From Mauremys mutica (taxonomy: Eukaryota; Chordata; Testudines; Geoemydidae), in NCBI RefSeq assembly GCF_020497125.1, contig NC_059076.1:9725951-9789950 (forward strand): 64,000 nucleotides of DNA, read 5' to 3'. The notes beneath the pieces are model-generated. The model was not told the DNA's origin. It was given only the letters and a program-made list of their open reading frames with translations, and searched no databases. The position numbers and the translations under genes are program-made. Positions 1-10,942 of this stretch are shown piece after piece. Each line of letters starts with the position of its first letter. Position 1 is the stretch's first letter.

Positions 1-505
1 AATATAGGACGCGTGAGGGGCACTCTGGGAAGAGTGGGGGCATGTCCTGCCCATCACATGCAGCCCAAGAATCTGTGGGCATCACTGCTGTAAGCTTTGC
101 ATGGGACAAGAGACTTGCAAAGCTCATTTTCCAGGCTTTCTTGGGGCGTCCTGGCTGTCTCAGCAAAGCCCTGTGCTTGTCTGTCCTTCAGAAGGAGCAG
201 AAGTCACAAAGGAAGAAGTACTGGTGCAACTGGCAGCATTGAGCTAAGCAGCAATGTGCTGCTCCCCAGCACTCCCCTTTCATAGCCAAAGTGCCTTCCT
301 CACAGCCCTCGTATTCTCATACGTGTGCTGTTGTGGTCGAGAGACTAGCAGTGGCAGGAAGCAAGAGGGCAGAGCATACTGTGTAGTCCCTGTTCCCCTC
401 CTTGCATACTCTCTAGCTGCATTTCTTCAAGCATAACGGATGTTTGCTTCTTGCTGCACAAGTTAACACTGCCTGTCCCAGCCTCACTTGGACCAGTGTG
501 TGACG
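1..505. other. Unannotated non-coding sequence
   Basis: I see no repeat edge, exon or RNA gene here. The three overlapping short frames between 42 and 436 have no recognisable domain and look like chance. Confidence 0.5.
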
Positions 506-760
506 TAGGCCTGATCCACACCTAAAAATTAGATCAACCTAGCTACATTGTTCATGGCTGTGAAAAATGTCGCATCCTATGTGACATAGTTAGGTCCACC
601 TGGCCCCTCGTGCACATGCAGCTAGGTTGGTGAAGGAATCTGTCCATCGACCTGGCCACCGCCTCTCAGAGGTGGATTAACTACCTCCCCAAAATACCCT
701 TTCTGCCGATGTAGACACTATCTATGCTACTGTGGTTCTTGCAGTGTAGACGTATCCTAA
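506..760. mobile_element. Short DNA-transposon relict with GGCCTG(G/A)TC end
   Basis: The left end reads taggcctgatccacacc and the right end agtgtagacgtatccta, an imperfect inverted pair around a (G)TCTACAC core. The same two end types occur, in the other orientation, around 60899-61204. The interior has paired blocks with gatcaacctagc and gtcgacctggcc-like motifs, typical of a foldback MITE. Superfamily is not resolved; a TA duplication is possible but too short to prove. Confidence 0.6.
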
Positions 761-2851
761 TGCTGTGCCCCAGAACATCCTAAGAAAAGCTTAGATTCTA
801 TCTAGAAATGTGAGTAAGCAACGACGACTGGGAAAGCAGGAAGTTATGGAAGGCCTCTCGCCCATACTGGATGTGCCGCAGGGGAAGCAAGACAGTGGTG
901 TTCTACTGGTGGTGGCTGGGTTATGTACATGCTAGTTGGGAGGCTCAGCATGTTTGGGAATTAGCCTCTCTCTGGTAATGGGTTCACAGCAGCTCTCCAC
1001 CAGGAGTGAGCTGAGCCCAGCAAAACGAAGCTGCACATTACTAATGTATTGAGACTGATAGAGGTGAATATCTGAGGCATAATAAAGGAGTAATTTGGAT
1101 GAAGGGAAATTGCATTATGCTGATCCAAAGCAGAATTTATTTTCTCCCTTTCTTATTAAGAAACTCATTTTAGAAATCCGAGGCTCAGCTCAGGGTTATA
1201 CTCAGTGAGCTGATTTAGTATCTGATAGCCCCAAATTCAAAATTCTGACAAAATTCTCCACTCTGGTCAATCATCAGCATAAGCCTCCTCTTTCGCATGG
1301 GGAATTTCCTATTTTTCTTTTAATTAAAATGGCTTGAGGGCAAGGAAGGCTTAAACTGCTTGCATAGAAAAAAAGCTTCTCTAAGAAACCTATTAGGAGA
1401 TATGGCTGGAGAGCAACTGAAGCCTTGCAGAATAAAAATGGCAGTTTAATTTTGAGGTACCCAGGGGAGAAGCCTTGGATTGGTTTATTCAGCTCACTGG
1501 CCTGTACGCATCCCTCCACCCCAGAGTATAACCCTATTCTGAGTTAATCCCACTGGAAACCTATGAGGTTGCTTGGGGGAAAAGGTGCACTTCAATTAAT
1601 GGTGGCAATATCTAGTCATTGTATTATTTTCTGGTAATGTGTTTACATTTTTATCATAATATCCTTGCAACTCGTTCATTGATCTAAGCCAATTATGGAA
1701 AATATGACATAATGACCAGCATGGTGTATTGGTTTTCGGGCATTAGCAAACACATTCATGTCATGTGGATTGCCAGTTGACCGACAGAGCATTGTACCTT
1801 TAACACAGCAGTGGTGAAAGCCTGACCCTTATCATTTGCATTTGCCCTAATGCAGCACTCTACTCGGTGTTAGAAATTTCTCTGCATGCACGTGCTGCTG
1901 TAACGTACCAACTAAGCAATCATCAGACTCTAGCACTGCTACAGACTCTTGGGCCCCTGAAAGAAGGGGAAAGGCCCAGCACAAGCTAATGGAAAGTCTG
2001 GTGACACAAGGGACTGCATGCTAAGGATTGTAACAGTTGGGCACGCAAAAAGTCAGCAGCAGCCAGAGGCTGTGTTATGTGTCATAGAAGCCAACAGCAC
2101 TGGGACCAGAGCCTAGATTCCTAATGACTTTGCCATCCACATAACAAGAAAGGATGGCCAATCTCTACCCCTCCCTCACTGTGGCAACACACACTCCAAG
2201 CTGGATTTGAAACACACACTGTCCGTGCACCCTCCTATTCAGAGGAGGAATTGGGAACGGAATACAATACATTCTGATTCCATATTTAATACCCCCACCA
2301 GCCTTTCTTCTTGTCTGATCCTGCACACTCCCCTTAGCATCCTCGCTGCTGCCCCAAATCATCCTAGCTCTTGCAAAGACTTGTTTTCCCTCCTCACCTT
2401 TATTATTCCCCTTCCTGAAATGTGAGGGCCAGAGAAGAGCTCTGTGCTCCATTTCGGCTTAAAAGCAAAGCCTTCAATTAGACATCACACAATACCATTA
2501 CAATGACCAGACAGAAGGCTTACATGTCTGATTTTTTTTTTACATGCAAAAATACTTATGAGCTCATTTAAATCCTAACGAGCTGTTGTCTTGGCAGAGC
2601 TGCCAGAGGACCGCAAGGCCACACAGAGGCTTTCTCAGCAGACATTGAAAACCCAGCTGTTGCATTGGAATCATTGCTTCTGAGGACCAATCACCAGAGC
2701 GAGCTCCCAGGGAAAACTCTTCTGCCCAACATTTGGGAAGCAGGCCCAGGGGCAGGGAGTCTGACTGGAAAGGGACTTCCTCTCTCACCACCATGGTTTA
2801 CCAGTTCCTCCCTAGCAGCTCTCTGAAAGGCTATTCCAGCCCTATGTTTGG
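761..2851. other. Unannotated non-coding stretch
   Basis: Mixed-composition DNA with no element boundary or exon that I can support. The short frames at 1274-1519, 2165-2452, 2207-2425 and 2564-2794 lack known motifs. Old, unrecognisable repeats may be present. Confidence 0.4.
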
Positions 2852-3342
2852 AGCACTGTGACAGTGTACCCCATAAGGCTTTATGGAGTGAGGGTGCTCA
2901 TAAATGTATGTATGATATAACTGGAATAGGGTTTTGCTACATATGCCATGTAACATATCTATGTAAAGGTTATGATCTACTGGTTATGTTCATCCTAGTT
3001 GTATGCAGGCACCATTTGTGTGTTCAGAGTTATGAACATTGGCTGTATAATTGCTTGATTTCTAAGTAGCCTTAGTTAGAACATTTGGTCACTTCTTGGG
3101 AAAGGAATGTGCAAGTTAAGTGCTCAACCCAGAAGCACTTAACAGACAAAAGAGCTTGGAAGGCTCCAATCCACGTAAGAAGTCTTCCTGGAGACGTACA
3201 AGATACCATGTGGAAATTGGCTTCTGCCTGTAAAGACTGAGTCATGCATGGACATGTGACTTGCCCAGGTGACTCCAGAATTCCATCTTGGAGCTGGACT
3301 TTGCATAGGAGTGAGGAAGGGGGGGCATCTCCACACACAAGG

Positions 3343-3540
3343 TGGGGACGGATAGCTCAGTGGTTTGAGCATTAGCCTGATAAACTCAGGGTTGTGAGTT
3401 CAATCCTTAAGGGGCCCACTTAGGGATCTGGGGCAAAAATCAGTACTTGGTCCTGCTAGTGAAGGCAGGGGGCTGGACTCAATGACCTTTCAATGTCCCT
3501 TCCAGTTCTAGGAGATAGGTATATCTCCTATTATTAAAAA
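3343..3540 (+). mobile_element. tRNA-derived SINE (turtle Cry-type)
   Basis: The head is tRNA-like: an A-box region at ggatagctcagtggtttgag and a B-box region at ggttgtgagttcaatcc, followed by the linker gggatctggggcaaaaatc. The tail resembles the CR1 3' end (gcagggggctggactcaatgac). It sits inside the LTR at 2857-4527. This is a mobile copy, not a tRNA gene: the acceptor stem is not closed and a long tail follows. Confidence 0.85.
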
Positions 3541-3544
3541 TTTG

Positions 3545-3625
3545 AGAGGAAGGATGGTGCAGTGGTTAGTGTGCTTGCCTGAGATGGGGCAGACCTATGT
3601 TCAAGTCCCTGCTGTGCTATATGTC
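3545..3625 (+). mobile_element. Second tRNA-like SINE head fragment (MIR/CORE type)
   Basis: An A-box-like ggtgcagtggttagtg and a B-box-like tgttcaagtccctg are spaced as in a tRNA-derived head. The sequence differs from the Cry-type SINEs on either side and has no CR1-like tail, so it probably comes from an older MIR or CORE-SINE. Confidence 0.5.
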
Positions 3626-3634
3626 CCTTATATG

Positions 3635-3797
3635 TGAGGGAGGAATAGCTCAGTGGTTTGAGCGTTGGCCTGCTAAACCCAGGGTTGTGAGTTCAATCCT
3701 TGAGGGGCCCATTTGGGGATTAGTCCTGCTTTGAGCAGGGGGTTGGAGTAGATGATCTCCTGACAGTCCCTTCCAACCCTGGTATTCTATGATTCTA
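3635..3797 (+). mobile_element. tRNA-derived SINE (turtle Cry-type), short form
   Basis: The tRNA head (gaatagctcagtggtttgag, then gttgtgagttcaatcc) runs into a CR1-like tail (gcagggggttggagtagatg ... ccaaccctggtattctatgattct, in two parts). The middle linker present in the copy at 3343 is deleted. The tail nearly matches the 3' end of the CR1 at 11635-11960, which supports CR1-dependent retroposition. Confidence 0.88.
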
Positions 3798-4532
3798 AGA
3801 AAAAGCCTATTTAAACCCATGAGAGACCCCTTCCATTTTGTCTTCAGCTGGCTAAAGAAGGAGCCTCTCCACTTCCCCAAGATACTTAAAGGAAACTGGA
3901 ACAAAGGACAGTAACTACAGGGGGTGTGAGTGATTGCTGGACCCAGGCTAAAAGGGAGATTAGTCTGTAAAAGGGAGCATTCTGGAACTGGTGAGGATCT
4001 TATCTGTATTCAGTTTGATTAGACAGAGATTTGCACATTTTATTTTATTTTGCTTGGAAACTTACTTTGTTCTGTCTGTTACTACTTGGAACCACTTAGA
4101 TCCTACTTTCTGTATTTAATAAAATCACTTTTTACTTATTAATTAACTCAGAGTATGTATTAATACCTGGGGGAGCAAACCACTGTGCATATCTCTCTAT
4201 CAGTGTTATAGAAGGTGAACAATTTATGAGTTTACCCTGCATAAGCTTAATAAAGGGTAAAATGGATTTATTTGGGTTTAGACCCCATTGGGAGTTGGGC
4301 ATCTGGGTGCTAAAGACAAGCACACTTCTGTGAGCTGTTTTCAGGTAAACCTGCAGCTTTGGGGCTAGTAATTCAGACTCTGGGTCTTTATTGGAGCAGA
4401 CGGGAGTGTCTGGCTCAGCAAGGCAGGGTGCTGGAGTCCTGAGCAGGCAGGGAAAACAGGGATAGAAGTAGTCTTGGCACATCAGTTGACAGCTCCCAAG
4501 GGGGTTTCTGTGATCCAACGCGTCACAAGCAC

Positions 4533-5087
4533 CATCCATGGTTCCTTTGAAGAGATGGAGAGTGAAAAGAGCCACATGGAAGTCCCTAAGACTTTACCCT
4601 TGGTTTGCCAGAGGCTTTGATGTCTCTCCTGTTGCTGGGAGCCCTCTCTTAGAAAAGCCTCACTAAGCACTTATAGCCTCAGGCAGCAGCCTGACTCCAC
4701 ATTGTTTGTTTTAGTTATGCATAGTTAACACCAGGGTAGTGTTAGCAACATCCGGGACTCCAGCAAGCATTTTTTTTTAAATAGAGACAGGTGATATGTC
4801 ATAATTTAAAAAATGTAATTTATTTTGAAAAAAAAATATATTTCCTTTTTTTTTAATTAAAAAAAACCCAAACACTTTAGCCAGCTCTACAGTTGATCAA
4901 ATCACAAGGGGAAGTTTCCCAGGGAAAAAAAGTTGCATCCAAATGTTTCTATTTCCCTCTCCAAATTTCACTGATATTCCAAATATGAAAGAAATCTACT
5001 AATCTAATGTTAATTAATCTTGCTCAAAGCACACCTGTCACTCTGTATGATTGAAACATGAGCATTTGTATCATTAATACCGTATTA
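4533..5087. other. AT-rich spacer between two solo LTRs
   Basis: Contains long A/T runs around 4770-4870 and no retroviral internal domain. Because each neighbouring LTR has its own duplicated target site, this spacer is host DNA, not the interior of a provirus. Confidence 0.6.
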
Positions 5088-5091
5088 CCAC

Positions 5092-6477
5092 TGTTAGACA
5101 ACTGCTGTAAATCTTATACAAAGTGTCATGTGAGATGTCGATGGAAAAGTTATGATTTGCTGAATATGATTGTCCTGTTTGTATGCACGTATCATCTTTA
5201 TATCTAAAGTTATGAATATTGACTAGGTACCAATATTTCAAATGTGCTTGCTCCTGGGGTAACACCTACCAAGGTGATTTACATCCAGTCTGGTTAGCAC
5301 TTTGTGAATGAACTATTTAAGTTAATGGCCCATCAAAGAATACTTAGCTCTCACAATGGACCACAGAATAAGCTTGCCCTTGCCCCTGAGAGCCTTCCTA
5401 TGGATGCTTTAGCCAAAATATGGGTGGTGGCCATTCTCATGAGTCATCAAAGCATGCAAGAGCATGTGGCTTGCTCATGTGACCCTGGACTCCATCTTGT
5501 GTCTGTAATTTTCCACAAACTAAGATTGAAAGCATCCCTTCCACACATGCAGGGGCGGCTCTAGGATTTCCGCCGCCCCAAGAAGGGCGGCACACCATGG
5601 GGGGTGCTCTGGCGGTCGCCGGTCCCGCGGCGCCGGTGGACCTCCTGCAGACGTGCCTACAGAGGGGCTGCTGGTTCCGAGGCTCTGGTGGACCTCCCGC
5701 AGGCATGCCTGCAGATGCTCCACCGGAGCCGCGGGACCAGCAGCCCCTCCGCAGGCATGCCTGTGGGAGGTCCACTGGAGCCGCCTGCCACCCTCCCGCG
5801 GGACGCCGCCCCAAGCGCATGCTTGGCGCGCTGGGGTCTGGAGCCGGCCCTGCACACATGGAGAAGGTATATGCGACCCTGGATGCATCTCCATTTTGCC
5901 TCTTTCCTGTTTTGATCTCTGAACAATGGACTTACACTAAAGGGAACATTTCAATCAATCAACGGACTGAGAACCTTCCAACCATTTGGAAGTTACCAGG
6001 GGCTTTACAAGTCAGCAGTTTATTCCATCACCGCTTCAAACCTGATCCAAGAACTCTGCAATGATTGTATGTACATGGTTTCTTTGACCATTTTAACTTG
6101 CTCCATATTCTTTTCTCTTATAAATAAAGCTTCAGATATTAGCTGCTAAAGGATTGGCAACAGCATGATTATTGGGTAAAATCAGAGTCATAGATTGACC
6201 TGGCTGTGTGTCTGATCTCTTGGGATTAGAGGAACCCTCAGTTTGATTAAATTGGTTTTAAAAGAAACACTCATCATGTAGTGTTGATGGGTGGTGAAAC
6301 AAGGTTCTGGGATACCTAAGGAGGTTGCATTTCTGACTTTTTGTTAACCAGAGTGGTGAGACAGAAGTTTACTTTTGTTACTGGCTTGATGTATCTTATA
6401 GAAGAATAGCCACCATTTCTCAGCAATTTGTACTGAATCTGGTATCCTCAGCGGTGACCCACTGAGGCACGGTGACA
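5092..6477 (+). mobile_element. Solo LTR, related to that at 2857, carrying a hAT element
   Basis: It starts TGTTAGAC, ends GGTGACA and is flanked by ccac (5088-5091 and 6478-6481), a 4-bp match that may be a 5-bp duplication with one change. AATAAA lies at 6123-6128. Its 5' third (gttatgatttgctgaatatg, gtatgcacgtatcat, gttatgaatattgac) aligns with the LTRs at 2857 and 33765. Without the hAT insertion at 5550-5852 it is about 1.07 kb. Confidence 0.75.
5550..5852. mobile_element. GC-rich non-autonomous hAT element
   Basis: The ends are CAGGGGCGGCTCTAGG and TCTGGAGCCGGCCCTG, an imperfect inverted pair, flanked by a perfect 8-bp duplication cacacatg (5542-5549 and 5853-5860). That duplication length is diagnostic of hAT transposases. 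The interior is a GC-rich imperfect palindrome with repeated gcaggcatgcctg blocks, which produces open frames on both strands that I do not accept as genes. It interrupts the LTR at 5092-6477. Confidence 0.9.
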
Positions 6478-6481
6478 CCAC

Positions 6482-7091
6482 TATACTGTATGGAGTGCTC
6501 TGAGCAACACCTTTCTGACATTCTTGTCCATCCCATCACAGTCTGCAGAAGAATATACTGATTTCACTTTGGTTTTAGGCTAGAAGAAATTGACATGGAC
6601 TTTGATGGGGACATAATTAAACTAAAATAAATATATCAAGTTTACTTACAGCTACTGTATCTAAGACAACGTTTGGTTAACACATACTCATTGCAGTGTT
6701 TGCCATGAATTCCTAAGGCTACTCCCTCAGAAAATAAAGTGTATTTCTTCCTCCAACAGCTCGCCTGTGTACAGAATGAAAACATAGTATAACCAGGAGA
6801 CTTTTGTATTCCACAATGTCTCTGTGGCAGAATTTGCCATCAGAAGTCACTCCTTATCGCAATACCATGCTATTGTGCTAATTTCAACTTTCACTTCTCA
6901 AAACCATGTTTCTAACCTTCATGATTGCAGAGTAACACTTGAAACCATGAATTGGGTGGAAAGCAATGCCATGACATCTGCCTGAGTCTTCAGCCAGCCT
7001 GAAGCAAAAGTTCTAAGAGGAGTGAATTTATCTAATTGGGGTGTTAACACCAGAACCTAATAATGGCAATGTGTAGTCCATTGAAAACAGG
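6482..7091. other. Unannotated non-coding stretch
   Basis: No recognisable element edges, exons or RNA genes. Confidence 0.4.
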
Positions 7092-7099
7092 GCCTAGCT

Positions 7100-7318
7100 C
7101 AGGGGTTCTCAAACTGGGGGTCAGGACCACTGAAGGGGTCATGAGGTTTTTAAATGGGGGGTCGTGAGCTGTCAGCCTCCACCCCAAACCCTACTTTACA
7201 TCCAGCATTTATAATGGTATTAAATATATAAAAAAGTGGTTTTAGTTTATAAGGAAGGTCGCACGCAGAGGCTTGCTATGTGAAAGGGGTTACCAGTAAA
7301 AAAGTTGGAGATCCACTG
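7100..7318. mobile_element. Small non-autonomous hAT element
   Basis: The left end CAGGGGTTCTCAAACT pairs with the right end, whose reverse complement is CAGTGGATCTCCAACTT. Imperfect 8-bp flanks gcctagct (7092-7099) and gcctacat (7319-7326) agree at six of eight positions. At 219 bp it cannot code for transposase. Confidence 0.78.
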
Positions 7319-7326
7319 GCCTACAT

Positions 7327-8280
7327 AAAATACATTTTAATATCAATAAATAATACAGGAGCTGTTTCACTGATTTTTTTTTGTTACAAATTTCCTGATA
7401 TAAATCAGTCAGAACTTCTTTTAATCTTTTAAACCAAGTCTGTGCAGAATTTCAGAGTAATTTTAACCCCTGCCAAGCACGTGGGACCTTGAGGATATGC
7501 ACACCTACAACCAGCTAACACTGGCACTTAAAACAACCGTCACCTAAGTTTTCAAAACTTTTTGTTCTTCTTTATTTCCCCCCTTAAAAATCCCGTTAGC
7601 TGGGAGTCAGACCCTGTGCAGCTCTGGAGATGTACATCCTGGGCTCTGCCCATGTTCAAGCTGAAGCTGTGCTAGCAGCAACCAGTTTTTGACAGTTTGG
7701 ACAGGGCAACAGAGACTAACGTGTTGAACTTTTCAGGTAGAAGAGAGAGTAATGTATGTTGTTCGCCTAATTAGGAAAGTGAGTTGAGGGTGGCTTTGCT
7801 CCATGTTCTCACCAGTTTAAGAGGAGAGAGACGAAGAGTGAATTTAATGTACGTTTTCACTAGAAGAGAGGAAAAAATGACAGACATAATAAATGTAGCA
7901 CCTTCTGCCTGGGTTCCGTGGGATATAGCATCCAGGGAAGAGAGCGAGAATGGGTTAAGTATGAATTGGTCCCAATTCTCATTGCAATCATTGTCACCAG
8001 AATGCAGTCATGCTGTGCCATTTCCAAACGTGTTGTAATCTTTGTCACAAGAATGAGGTATCAAATAAGCAAGGCATCCTAGACGCGTTGCTGCAACTTC
8101 CTTGATCTTTTCAATATTCTGTAATTGATTGGTTTACCATTCCAATTTCCCTTTGTTTACAGTCTCCGTAACCTGTATGGGAAGCTGCTGAATTGTTCAG
8201 GCAATTGAAGGAGATAAGGACCATTGAAAAATGCTTTCATTACAGCACACAGCTTTCCCACAAAAATTGAAGATCAGGGA
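7327..8280. other. Unannotated non-coding stretch
   Basis: The two overlapping frames around 7784-8048 have no known motif. I see no element boundary or exon signal. Confidence 0.4.
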
Positions 8281-8365
8281 CCAGATCCTCAGCTTTTGAA
8301 AATCAGTGTAGCTCCATTAAAATCAGTGGCTCCATGCCGATTTACACCCACTAAGCACCAGGCCC
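8281..8365. repeat. Near-palindromic ~80-bp repeat (family P), copy 1
   Basis: Left arm gatcctcagcttttgaaaatc, centre gctccattaaaatcagtggc, right arm tgccgatttacaccca. The left side is close to the reverse complement of the right. The rightmost few bases (caccaggccc) are conserved in other copies. Confidence 0.6.
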
Positions 8366-8637
8366 TAGAATTTTAATGTTTGTGTTCTACAAATAAAAAG
8401 AACACAAAACAGATTTGTTTCAATTTGTTCTGCTGTCAATTCTTGTAGAAAAGAAGAGATGAAATGAAATCAGACCGACCCATTAACCCTTAAAGTTTGA
8501 GGTGTAAAACTCTTGGGGAGAAAAATCTAACTATCTGTTTAAGATCACAAATAATTAGCACAATATCTGCAGGATTTTAAAGTATCTGTTAAACATATTT
8601 TAAATAAACTTGGCCTTTACAGAAAGGAAAGCTGAGC

Positions 8638-8735
8638 TTGTGGTTATGGCACTGTATTTGAACTCAGGGAAATATAAATTCAGTTCTTTGCTTAGTCACA
8701 GACCCCTGTGTGGTCTCGCACAAACTGCTTAAGGC
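8638..8735 (+). mobile_element. MIR-like SINE fragment
   Basis: A tRNA-like head remnant (ggttatggcactgtatttgaactcag in pieces) is followed by tgtggtctcgcacaaactgctt, resembling the MIR core gtgaccttgggcaagtcact. Divergent; a low-confidence call. Confidence 0.4.
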
Positions 8736-8769
8736 CTGATCGAAAATCAATGGGCTTTGAATCTGGTCC

Positions 8770-8925
8770 AGATGCTCAAAGGTACATAGGCACATAAGGG
8801 GCAGAGAGCTGCCTATATCTAGCATTTAGGAACAACTGACATTTTCAGAGCTGCTAAGTCCCTATGGCACCTAAAATCCCACCAGTCGGCATTTGCAAAG
8901 CTGCCTATGTGCAGATGCCACCCCA
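8770..8925. repeat. Short inverted 'aggcac / gtgcct' repeat (family Q)
   Basis: It contains acataggcacataagg, a central block with cctatggcacctaaaatccc and a closing catttgcaaagctgcctatgtg. The outer parts form a loose inverted pair. Similar blocks recur elsewhere in the window. Confidence 0.45.
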
Positions 8926-9519
8926 CAGGTAACAAACAGCTCAGAAGCATAGTTCAAGCAGCAGCCCCAAAGGCCCACCAAAGGGAATGCTCAAACTAGG
9001 CATGGGATCACCTTGCTCCCCAATCCTGCTACATGCCAGACCCTGCATCAGGAGGGGCAGGGGCAGGTTACCGCTAGGTGGGGGCAGAAAGATGCCTGCA
9101 CAAAAGATACATGGGGCACAAGCCAATGTAGGGTGAGTGAGGTATCAAGCATGAGCAGGAGTCTGATTGTTTTGACTGCTACGGCTTGGGGAACCTATGT
9201 GGCTGGCCTCACTTAGATGCCAAACTCCAGGAGAACGCTCAAGGCTGAGGATCCTAAGTGGAAGGTGGTGCCTCTCACTGGTCCATCAGACGGTGTACCA
9301 GCCAGAACCTCCACTCTGCATTTCACTCCTGACTCAGTTCCTCCTCTCTGCTTGCTGGCTTCTGAAGAAACCTTCCTTAGGTACCTAACTCTCCCAGCAC
9401 CTAGGCATTGTATGGGGACCCTGGGCACTTATCTCAGGGCTCAAAATTCGACTGGGTGACGGGTGTTTAAGTGTTACAGTGCTGAGCGGAGGAACGCCTA
9501 AGCATCTTTAAGGATCTGG
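8926..9519. other. Unannotated non-coding stretch
   Basis: Several short overlapping frames on both strands (8941-9459) have no known domain and overlap each other, as expected by chance. Confidence 0.4.
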
Positions 9520-9712
9520 GCTTCTTGTGACCAGATTCCCCTTCTGTAAAGTGGGAATAAATAGCACTTTCTTCCTCTCTCTTTACTACTTAGATTATGA
9601 GCTGTTTAGGGAAGAAACTCTCTCTCTCTTTCTGCAGCAGCTAGCACAATGGAGTGCTGATTTCATTTGTGCCTATGGTGCTACTATGTTACCCCAATAC
9701 AGCTAGTAATTA
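9520..9712 (+). mobile_element. MIR-like SINE, 3' part
   Basis: The order gaccagattccccttctgtaaagtggga, then gattatgagctgtttaggga, then agctagcacaatggagtgctga (read in short pieces) matches the core and tail of an amniote MIR-type SINE. A CT-rich run at 9619-9634 lies within it. Confidence 0.6.
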
Positions 9713-10056
9713 CTCCTGCTGAAAGATGAGCTCAGCTTCTGTGTTTCCCTCTGCAATAGCTGACAGCATCCCAAACACCCGAGACAGCCCTGGAGCTGCA
9801 GGAGCTGCTCTGTTCAGTGCTGAGTAGTGAAATCAGTGCAGAGCTGAGACAGTTCTGCCCAATCCATTTGCACAGTCCAGGTGGTTTGAAGTTGCCGTGC
9901 CCAAAGAGACTTCTAGTAGATTCCTCTTTTCTTTCTCACCAGCCAGCATGTCACCTCAGCAATGCACCCAGCTCAGAGACTGGAGATCTAAAGGCAGCCT
10001 CCAAGCTTGGCTCTGCCAGTGGATGTTGCAATTACTGGGCAATCCACAAATACTTT

Positions 10057-10113
10057 ACATAAGAACAGCCATACTGAGTCTAACAAATGGTCTATCTAGC
10101 CCTGTATCCTCCC
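10057..10113 (-). mobile_element. CR1 3' end, left part of a split copy
   Basis: In reverse complement this is the terminal part of the CR1 lineage ending in repeated TTCTTATG: acataagaac, gccatactgagtctaac, ggtctatctagccctg. It stops exactly where the element at 10114 begins. The same CR1 resumes in the same orientation at 14337, after an 8-base overlap that represents the duplicated target. Confidence 0.8.
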
Positions 10114-10214
10114 CAGGGCCGGCTTTAGGCCTATTCCACCAATTCCCCCAAATCAGGCCCCGCGCATAAGAGGGCTCCACGCCCAGTGAGAATCCCTTCC
10201 CTGGCTAGAGGCGC

Positions 10215-10415
10215 CTTTATTTTTTACTCAGCTGGAGACGCTCCGGGTCTTCGGTGGCACTTCGGTGGCAGGTTCTTCGCTCGCTCTGGGTCTTCGGTGG
10301 CACTTCGGCGGTGGGTCCTTCACTTGCTCTGGGTCTTCGGCAGCGGGTCCTTCAGTGCCACCGAGGACCTGGAGCGAGTGAAAGATCCATTGCCGAAGTG
10401 CCGCCGAAGACTCGG
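10215..10415. repeat. Foldback/tandem GC-rich array in the left part of the unit
   Basis: A roughly 40-bp motif containing gggtcttcggtggcacttcgg is repeated about three times and then followed by its inverse (gaagtgccgccgaagactcgg). The DNA can fold into a long imperfect hairpin. Open frames at 10186-10458 and 10228-10581 arise from this array. Confidence 0.7.
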
Positions 10416-10693
10416 AGCACTGTCCAGTGAGTACAAGCCCATGTTTTTTTACATGTAGTTTTTTTTTTTTAGTCATCCCTGCCGGGGGCCCGTTGAAACT
10501 GTTCAAATTGGGCCCCGCACTTCCTAAAGCCAGCAGTGGCAGCAGGGATACATTACATCTCTCTATGTGAGACAGGTGCATGTATATCTATCATTTTCTG
10601 GGGGAATTCAATTATCCCCATATTGACTGAGAACATTTCACTTCAGGACGAAATGCAGAGATAAAATTTCTCGATACTTTAAATGACTGCTTC

Positions 10694-10927
10694 ATGGAGC
10701 AGCTGGCACGGGAACCCACAAGGGGAGAGGCAACTCTAGATTTAATCCTGAGTGGAGCGCAGGAGCTGGTCCAAGAGGTAACTATAGCAGGACCGCTTAG
10801 AAATAGTGACCATAATATAATAGCATTCAACATCCCTGTGGTGGGAAGAACATCTCAACAGCCCAACACTGTGGCATTTAATTTCAAAAGGGGGAACTAT
10901 GCAAAAAAGAGGGGATTAGTTAAATAG
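10694..10927 (+). pseudogene. CR1 ORF2, endonuclease C-terminal part
   Basis: This 78-residue open segment carries the motif around RNSDHNIIAFNI, the conserved S-D-H of apurinic-type LINE endonucleases. It ends at a premature stop, and the next ORF2 segment follows a few bases later. Upstream of it the frame is also broken, at a tga where a tryptophan codon is expected (about 10628). It is the remnant of a larger protein. Confidence 0.85.
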
Positions 10928-10942
10928 AAGTTAAAAGATACA

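Larger units (their letters stand above)
2857..4527 (+). mobile_element. Solo LTR of an endogenous retrovirus-like element, with SINE insertions
   Basis: The block begins TGTGACAG and ends GTCACA, and is flanked by the perfect 5-bp duplication agcac (2852-2856 and 4528-4532). It has a poly(A) signal AATAAA at 4118-4123. About 450 bp near 3343-3797 are later SINE insertions, so the original LTR was about 1.2 kb. No internal retroviral sequence or second LTR adjoins it, so it is a solo LTR left by recombination. A 5-bp duplication suits ERV-type integrases. Related plus-strand LTRs lie at 5092, 23142 and 33765. Confidence 0.85.

Noticed and set aside
3343..3420. A functional tRNA gene.
   Set aside because: A and B boxes are present, but the acceptor stem does not close and the CR1-like tail shows it is a SINE. 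The same applies to 3635, 38592, 43627 and 47345.
5437..6064. Several overlapping frames of 86-155 codons on both strands.
   Set aside because: They coincide with the GC-rich palindromic hAT element at 5550-5852 and run into LTR sequence.
2857..6477. The LTRs at 2857 and 5092 as the two ends of one provirus.
   Set aside because: Each has its own target duplication (agcac; ccac) and the 560-bp spacer has no retroviral sequence.
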